Origin: JACTOJ01 sp032335695
Lineage (GTDB): Bacteria; Bacillota; Clostridia; Clostridiales; Clostridiaceae
Length of the DNA: 9,850 bases
Direction of reading: 5' to 3'
Assembly: GCF_032335695.1 (NCBI RefSeq)
Contig: NZ_JACTOJ010000055.1
Coordinates: forward strand, 1 to 9,850
Shown: positions 5,403 through 9,850 of the stretch, piece after piece
Layout of the letters: every line of letters begins with the position of its first letter
Position numbering within the stretch: the first letter of the stretch is position 1
Position numbers and translations under genes: made by a program
The notes under the pieces: generated by a model
Databases searched by the model: none
What the model saw: only the letters and a program-made list of their open reading frames with translations
What the model was told of the DNA's origin: nothing

Positions 5403-7670
5403 ATGATAAATTTTTTTATTGCTAAAACTAAACCAAAGGAAGAAACAATAATAGAACATACTGATAAATTGATTAAAGAACTCGAAAGATTAAAAAATAT
5501 TTATCCTAAAATAAATTTTATTGATTGGAGTTTACTTAGATTTGCTTGCCTATATCATGACTTAGGTAAGATGAATACAAAATTTCAAAATAAGTTAATG
5601 TCTAAGGTAGAAAAAGATTATTTGCTGGAGGATAATTTAAATAATATAAATGAAATTCCTCATGGATATTTAAGTCCAGCATTCTTACCAATAGATTATT
5701 TAGAGAATATATATGAGGAAGATGATTTAAGAATTTTATATCAAAGCATATATTATCACCACTCACGAGAAAAACTTGAAAATTCAAAACCTATTGAGAT
5801 TACTGTGGAAAATGATTTGATTAAATATTGGAATCAATTTAGTTACGATAAAATTGAAAAAGTAAAGAGGCTAAATCCTTCTTACGTTTTTTATACAACT
5901 TCATCTAGAATACCAGATGAGGATGATTGCAATGAGACTGTATGCAAGTACATAATAACAAAAGGGCTTCTAAATAAAATAGATTTTGCAGCAAGTGCTG
6001 GAATTAACGTAGAAGAGGAAAATATAGACTTATTTGAGAAAACTATGAAGTCATTAAATAGTGGAGGATATGAACCAAACGAACTTCAGCGATATATGAT
6101 AAAACATCAGAATGATAATAATATAATAATAGCTTCTACAGGAATAGGTAAAACTGAAGCAGCGCTATTTTGGATAGGAAATAGTAAAGGATTTTTTACG
6201 TTGCCATTAAGAGTCTCTCTTAATGCTATATACGATAGAGTAATAGGAAAAATAAGTTTTCAAAAAGAAAAAGTAGGCTTGCTTCATTCTGAAACAGCAT
6301 CTGAATACTTAAAAAGATCCGATGATGAAGAGCTGGATATAGTGTACTATGATAAAACTAAACAATTATCATTACCACTCACAATATGCACGTTAGATCA
6401 ATTGGTGGATTTTGTATTTAAATATGAAGGGTTTGAGTTGAAACTTGCTACATTATCATATTCTAAATTAGTAATAGATGAAATACAAATGTATAGTCCT
6501 GAAATGGTTGCGTATCTAGTGGTCGCTTTAAAATATATAGATGAGCTAAATGGAAAATTTTCTATCGTTACAGCTACCTTTCCACCTATTTTTGAAAAAA
6601 TAATGAGGGATTTAAATGTAAAATTTAATAAATCAGAAAAACCTTTTTATAAAAAAGTCAATGGAAAAGTTCAGCTTAGACATAAGATGAAAGTAATGAG
6701 AGAAGATATAAATATAAATCATATCATAAGAAATTATAAAAATAAAAAAGTCCTTATTATTGTAAATACAGTAAAACAAGCACAAAGAATATATGATGAT
6801 TTAAAAAAAGCATTGCCACAACAAAATATTAATTTATTTCATAGCAAATTTATAAGAAAAGATAGATATTTAAAAGAACAAAATATTTTAAATATGGGGA
6901 GTTTAACAAGTAAAGAAAAAGGAATTTGGATTACTACTCAAGTGGTAGAAGCTAGTTTAGATATTGATTTCGATGTTTTATACACTGAATTGTCAGATAT
7001 TTCTGGCTTATTACAGAGACTAGGAAGAGTATATAGAAATAGGGATCTTATAGATTCAATCACTAATGCTTATGTATATATAGGTAAAGAAAAACTTCCG
7101 TCTGGAATTAGTAGAGGAGATAAATCTATTATAGACTTTGATATTTTCAATTTATCACAAAAAGCCATTGAACGGTATTCAAATGATATGGAAATAGATG
7201 AAATTGAAAAAATGAAGCTTGTAGAAACAGTATATTCTTATGAAAATTTAAAGAGTAGCAATTATTATAAGAAAATAAAATTTACAATAGAAAAAATAAA
7301 AGATATTAAAGCCTATGAAATAAAAAAGAGTGAAATTAATTTAAGAAATATCGAAAACGTAACAGTAATGCCACAAAATGTATATTTTAAGAATAAGGAA
7401 TTTATAGAAAATCAAATTAAAATTATAGAATATGATAAAAATTATAATAACAAATTAATTGCCCAGAATTTACTTAAGGATTTAGCACTAAGTATTCCTA
7501 AATATGAGTATGAATATGCAAAGAAAAATAGATTAGTTTCAACAGAATTTATTCAAATTGATAAGTTCAATAATGTTCCTATAATAAAGTTTGATTACTC
7601 ACTAGAGAAGGGATTAAGTAAACCTAAAGAAGTATCAATACCATTTGACGAAGAAGAACAATTTATATAA
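5403..7670 (+). CDS. cas3: Cas3, HD nuclease fused to DExD/H helicase
   Basis: Cas3 is recruited by target-bound Cascade, nicks the displaced strand and degrades it while translocating 3' to 5' with ATP. The ATG at 5403 lies 7 nt after GGAGG; an in-frame TTG at 5388 precedes that site and is rejected. The product is 755 aa. The N-terminal HD domain shows H19, the YHDLGK motif (H52, D53), H87 and HH (119-120), with D194 near its end. The helicase follows: motif I STGIGKTEA (245-253), motif II DEIQ (359-362), motif III TATFP (390-394), and motif VI QRLGRVYR (538-545) after the VVEASLDIDFD segment. No catalytic residue appears missing. Cas4 starts 17 nt downstream. Confidence 0.95.
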   Translation: MINFFIAKTKPKEETIIEHTDKLIKELERLKNIYPKINFIDWSLLRFACLYHDLGKMNTKFQNKLMSKVEKDYLLEDNLNNINEIPHGYLSPAFLPIDYLENIYEEDDLRILYQSIYYHHSREKLENSKPIEITVENDLIKYWNQFSYDKIEKVKRLNPSYVFYTTSSRIPDEDDCNETVCKYIITKGLLNKIDFAASAGINVEEENIDLFEKTMKSLNSGGYEPNELQRYMIKHQNDNNIIIASTGIGKTEAALFWIGNSKGFFTLPLRVSLNAIYDRVIGKISFQKEKVGLLHSETASEYLKRSDDEELDIVYYDKTKQLSLPLTICTLDQLVDFVFKYEGFELKLATLSYSKLVIDEIQMYSPEMVAYLVVALKYIDELNGKFSIVTATFPPIFEKIMRDLNVKFNKSEKPFYKKVNGKVQLRHKMKVMREDININHIIRNYKNKKVLIIVNTVKQAQRIYDDLKKALPQQNINLFHSKFIRKDRYLKEQNILNMGSLTSKEKGIWITTQVVEASLDIDFDVLYTELSDISGLLQRLGRVYRNRDLIDSITNAYVYIGKEKLPSGISRGDKSIIDFDIFNLSQKAIERYSNDMEIDEIEKMKLVETVYSYENLKSSNYYKKIKFTIEKIKDIKAYEIKKSEINLRNIENVTVMPQNVYFKNKEFIENQIKIIEYDKNYNNKLIAQNLLKDLALSIPKYEYEYAKKNRLVSTEFIQIDKFNNVPIIKFDYSLEKGLSKPKEVSIPFDEEEQFI

Positions 7671-7687
7671 GGGTAGGTAGTGATTTT

Positions 7688-8206
7688 ATGGAATTTGAAT
7701 TGGAAAATTTCAAGACTCAAGGTATTAAGATGAATTACTATTATGTTTGTAAAAGAAAGCTTTGGTTATTTGATAAGGGAATTTCTATGGAGAGTAATAG
7801 CGATAGGGTTCTTCAAGGGAAAATAGTCCACGAAAATTCCTATCAGCGACAACAGAAAAAAGAAGTTCTCATAGATGATATCATACGATTGGATATTATG
7901 GACAAGGATTATGTAAAAGAAGTAAAGATATCTAGCAAAATGGAGAAGTCAGATAAGATGCAGCTTCTATATTATCTGTTTTACCTTAAGTCACTTGGAA
8001 TTAATAAAAAAGGTACTGTAAATTATGTAAAAGAAAAAAGGGTAGAGGAAGTGGAATTAACTCCTGCCTACGAAGAAGAGATAAAAAATACATTGGTGGA
8101 CATAAAAAATATACTTAGGGCGGACAAACCTCCGAAGGTTATAAAGCTTCCATACTGTACAAAATGTGCTTATTATGAATATTGTTTTGTAAAGGAGAAA
8201 GAGTGA
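7688..8206 (+). CDS. cas4: Cas4, Fe-S exonuclease for spacer processing
   Basis: Cas4 works with Cas1-Cas2, trimming prespacers at the PAM-proximal end so that spacers are chosen and oriented correctly. The 172-aa product carries the four Fe-S cysteines, C21 (in YYYVCKRKLWLF) and C157, C160, C166 at the C-terminus. The RecB-type PD-(D/E)xK nuclease core shows H48 (GKIVHE), D64, E78-V-K80 (VKEVKISSK) and Q92-LL-Y95. All expected catalytic residues are therefore present. The start at 7688 follows an AGGTAGTGA-like site. The stop overlaps the cas1 start by one base (TGATG), placing cas4, cas1 and cas2 as a coupled adaptation module. Confidence 0.93.
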   Translation: MEFELENFKTQGIKMNYYYVCKRKLWLFDKGISMESNSDRVLQGKIVHENSYQRQQKKEVLIDDIIRLDIMDKDYVKEVKISSKMEKSDKMQLLYYLFYLKSLGINKKGTVNYVKEKRVEEVELTPAYEEEIKNTLVDIKNILRADKPPKVIKLPYCTKCAYYEYCFVKEKE

Positions 8207-9189
8207 TGGGAGAGGATTATTATATTTTTAGTAATGGTAGAATCAAAAGAAAGGAAAACACTATATGTTTTGAAGACTCAGAGGAAAATAGAAGGTCTAT
8301 ACCCATTGAGCAGGTAGAAAGAATACATCTGTTTGGTGAGATCGATCTTAATACAAAACTTTTAAATTATATAGCTCAATACGGAGTTATGCTTAACTTC
8401 TACAATTATTATGGCTTTTATTCAGGAACCTTTTATCCTAAAAAGAAAAATGTGGCAGGTTTACTTGTGGTAAAGCAGTCTCAACATTATATAAATCATG
8501 AAAAAAGAATGTACTTGGCAAAATCCTTTATAGACAGTGCAGTTTATCATATTTTAAGGAATCTAAGAAATTATAAGGATAAGGTTGGAGACATAATTGA
8601 TCAAATTGAAATCGAGAAAGAAAATATGTACAAGGCTAATGAAATTGATGAGTTGATGGGATGTGAAGGTAGAATAAGAAGATCTTATTATAGTGCTTTT
8701 GATAAGATACTTAATAATAGCTTTGATTTTACGAAAAGGGAAAAGAGGCCGCCTACCGATCCTGTTAATGCATTAATTTCTTTTGGAAATAGTCTTATGT
8801 ATACTACGGCTTTAGGAGAAATGTATCAAACTCAGCTTGATCCAACGGTGAGCTACTTACACGAGCCATCTACAAAAAGATTTTCTCTAATACTGGATTT
8901 AACTGAGATTTTTAAACCTCTTATAGTAGACCCTCTGATATTTTATATGATTAATAATAATATGTTGAAGCTTGAGGATTTTCAGATTGATGATGGAATA
9001 TGTTTCTTAAATGAAACTGGTAAAAAGAAGTTTATAAAAGAATATGAAAATAAAATGTCTACAACTATTAAGCATAGAAGTTTGAATCGAAAGGTATCCT
9101 ATAGAACTTTTATAAAGCTTGAATGTTATAAGCTCATAAAATATTTTATAGAAGATGAGGTATACAAACCTTTAAAGGCGTGGTGGTAA
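8206..9189 (+). CDS. cas1: Cas1, CRISPR integrase (type I-B clade)
   Basis: Cas1 is the metal-dependent integrase that, with Cas2, inserts new spacers at the leader-repeat junction. ATG 8206 follows AGGAG (8193-8197) by 8 nt and overlaps the cas4 stop; it gives 327 aa. In-frame TTG 8182 and GTG 8203 would place the start before or just beside that site and are less likely. The N-terminal beta domain (YYIFSNGRIKRKENTI) precedes the all-helical catalytic domain. Metal ligands are visible: E154 (GCEGRIRRSYY), H219 (SYLHEPSTKRF), and D231/E234 (LDLTEIFKP). The overall motif set matches the Cas1b group found with I-B systems. Cas2 starts 2 nt after the stop. Confidence 0.95.
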   Translation: MGEDYYIFSNGRIKRKENTICFEDSEENRRSIPIEQVERIHLFGEIDLNTKLLNYIAQYGVMLNFYNYYGFYSGTFYPKKKNVAGLLVVKQSQHYINHEKRMYLAKSFIDSAVYHILRNLRNYKDKVGDIIDQIEIEKENMYKANEIDELMGCEGRIRRSYYSAFDKILNNSFDFTKREKRPPTDPVNALISFGNSLMYTTALGEMYQTQLDPTVSYLHEPSTKRFSLILDLTEIFKPLIVDPLIFYMINNNMLKLEDFQIDDGICFLNETGKKKFIKEYENKMSTTIKHRSLNRKVSYRTFIKLECYKLIKYFIEDEVYKPLKAWW

Positions 9190-9191
9190 TC

Positions 9192-9455
9192 ATGATTGTA
9201 ATAATGACATATGATGTTGGAGAAAAGAGAGTTAATCGAATTAGGAAAGTTATAAAAAAATATTTGACCTGGACACAAAATTCTGTTTTCGAAGGTGAAA
9301 TAACAGAAGCTAAATTGCATAAATGCTTGGCAGAGATTAACAAGTATATGGACAAAAGCTGTGATTCGCTATATATTTATAGAGTAGAAAATCCAAAAAA
9401 TATTAAAAAAGATGTACTTGGGCAAGAAAAAAATTATGATGAATTATTTCTATAA
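9192..9455 (+). CDS. cas2: Cas2, structural partner of Cas1 in spacer acquisition
   Basis: The product is 87 aa, the usual Cas2 size. It opens with the ferredoxin-like strand MIVIMTYDV, carrying the conserved D8, then a basic helix (EKRVNRIRKVIKKYL), and the typical WTQNSVFEGEIT segment. A Cas2 dimer bridges two Cas1 dimers and sets the distance between integration sites. ATG 9192 is chosen because MIVIMTYDV is the expected N-terminus; the in-frame GTG at 9180 lies inside cas1. The Shine-Dalgarno is poor (GGTGG, 9182-9186), so translation probably depends on coupling to cas1, whose stop is 2 nt away. It is the last gene of the operon. Confidence 0.95.
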   Translation: MIVIMTYDVGEKRVNRIRKVIKKYLTWTQNSVFEGEITEAKLHKCLAEINKYMDKSCDSLYIYRVENPKNIKKDVLGQEKNYDELFL

Positions 9456-9645
9456 GTATAATTTGCAGCAAACCTATTTTTTATTGGATATTAGGTAAAC
9501 TATTGAAAATAAAGGGATTAGAAGCATTTTTTTATTTTATGCTTTTACATTATTGGTGCCTTGCTGCAAAACTAATATATTGCAGCAATTAATAAAATGC
9601 TGTAAGCCAGTGATACCAATGGATGTACGATACAAAAGATTGGGC
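9456..9645 (+). promoter_or_regulatory. CRISPR leader
   Basis: This is the AT-rich 190-nt sequence between the cas2 stop and the first perfect repeat; new spacers should enter at its right end. It contains TTGCAGCAA at 9463-9471 and 9580-9588 and TTGCTGCAA at 9561-9569. The last two form a perfect 9-bp inverted repeat around 10 nt. A second hairpin (9520-9527 with 9539-9546, T-rich loop) may weakly terminate the cas transcript. No promoter stands out: TTGGTG (9553) and TATATT (9576) at 17-nt spacing is only a weak candidate. Confidence 0.65.
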
Positions 9646-9738
9646 TTTTATATTAACTATGAGGAATATAAATCTTAAAATAGCACCTAAAACACCCATA
9701 GAACACCTCCTTTTATATTAACTATGAGGAATATAAAT
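9646..9738 (+). CRISPR. Short CRISPR array: two repeats, one spacer
   Basis: Two identical 28-nt repeats (9646-9673 and 9711-9738, core AACTATGAGGAATATAAAT) flank one 37-nt spacer (9674-9710). The spacer length is in the normal range for type I-B. Orientation matches the upstream array remnant at 124. Annotated repeat length could grow to 29-30 nt by flanking bases, but the base before each visible copy differs (C or G). After the second repeat no third copy appears at the expected place or in the remaining 112 nt, so the array either ends or is interrupted here. Confidence 0.88.
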
Positions 9739-9850
9739 TAATCATAACCACCGGCTTAGCCGGTGGTTTGCTCAGCCCTATAAGGGCCTATTACTGGCTG
9801 GGCTGAAAGCCCTCTGAATCAGTCTGCCAATCGCATATTTTCCCATGCAG
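9739..9850. mobile_element. Probable insertion-element end (IS200/IS605-like), partial
   Basis: Base composition changes sharply from very AT-rich to about half GC. The stretch opens with a perfect hairpin, AACCACCGGC (9746-9755), TTA, GCCGGTGGTT (9759-9768). Further stems follow: GCCCT/AGGGC (9775-9779, 9783-9787), and CAGCCC (9773-9778) pairing with GGGCTG (9800-9805), which could alternatively pair with AGCCC (9808-9812). A GC-rich subterminal hairpin with little else is characteristic of IS200/IS605-group ends, whose transposase recognises hairpins and leaves no target duplication. No transposase coding is visible before the window ends, so the family is a tentative call. A conserved structured RNA is the alternative. 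Confidence 0.45.

Noticed and set aside
8182..8205. TTG start for cas1 adding eight residues
   Set aside because: It would start upstream of the AGGAG at 8193-8197, inside the cas4 C-terminal codons. ATG 8206 gives the normal Cas1 N-terminus.
1281..9455. Idea that the operon itself is a new defence system
   Set aside because: All eight genes match known type I-B Cas families in a standard order, with no extra or fused gene between them.

Overview
This window holds a complete type I-B CRISPR-Cas locus from a low-GC, AT-rich Firmicute, most likely a member of the Clostridia. The evidence is the strongly A/T-biased codon use, strong AGGAGG-type ribosome binding sites, the Cas8b1(Cst1)/Cas7(Cst2, DevR-like)/Cas5t gene set with a Cas1b-type integrase, and a CRISPR repeat with the clostridial-type core AACTATGAGGAATATAAAT. 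I do not recognise the exact species.

Layout. Positions 1-377 hold the decayed 3' end of another CRISPR array whose body lies to the left, off the window. It has one perfect repeat (124-151), two degenerate repeats (255-282, 312-339) and then a convincing Rho-independent terminator (339-377). A 64-codon helix-turn-helix reading frame (479-673) follows. Its coding sense appears to continue in another frame to 954 with three internal stops, so it is probably a decayed regulator. Positions 955-1271 are non-coding and carry two inverted repeats, then a good sigma-A promoter (TTGACA at 1202, TATAAG at 1226) overlapped by a perfect 15-bp palindrome.

Positions 1281-9455 are one tightly packed rightward operon: cas6, cas8b, cas7, cas5, cas3, cas4, cas1, cas2. 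Gaps are 0-17 nt or short overlaps, except for 47 nt before cas3, which holds a small hairpin. Cas6 should cut the pre-crRNA; Cas8b, Cas7 and Cas5 form Cascade around the crRNA; Cas3 (HD nuclease plus helicase) degrades the target; Cas4, Cas1 and Cas2 acquire spacers. All core catalytic motifs are visible, except that Cas6 lacks the histidine expected just before its FSFS strand.

Positions 9456-9645 form a leader with three copies of the palindromic 9-mer TTGCWGCAA. It feeds a very short array: two perfect repeats (9646-9673, 9711-9738) around one 37-nt spacer. The next repeat never comes. The last 112 nt are GC-rich and heavily base-paired, beginning with a 10-bp hairpin like those at IS200/IS605-type ends, so a mobile element has probably interrupted the array.

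The system itself is a known class. The unusual parts are the state of the locus (interrupted array, decayed regulator, worn array end upstream), the Cas6 active site, and the palindromic elements in the promoter and leader.
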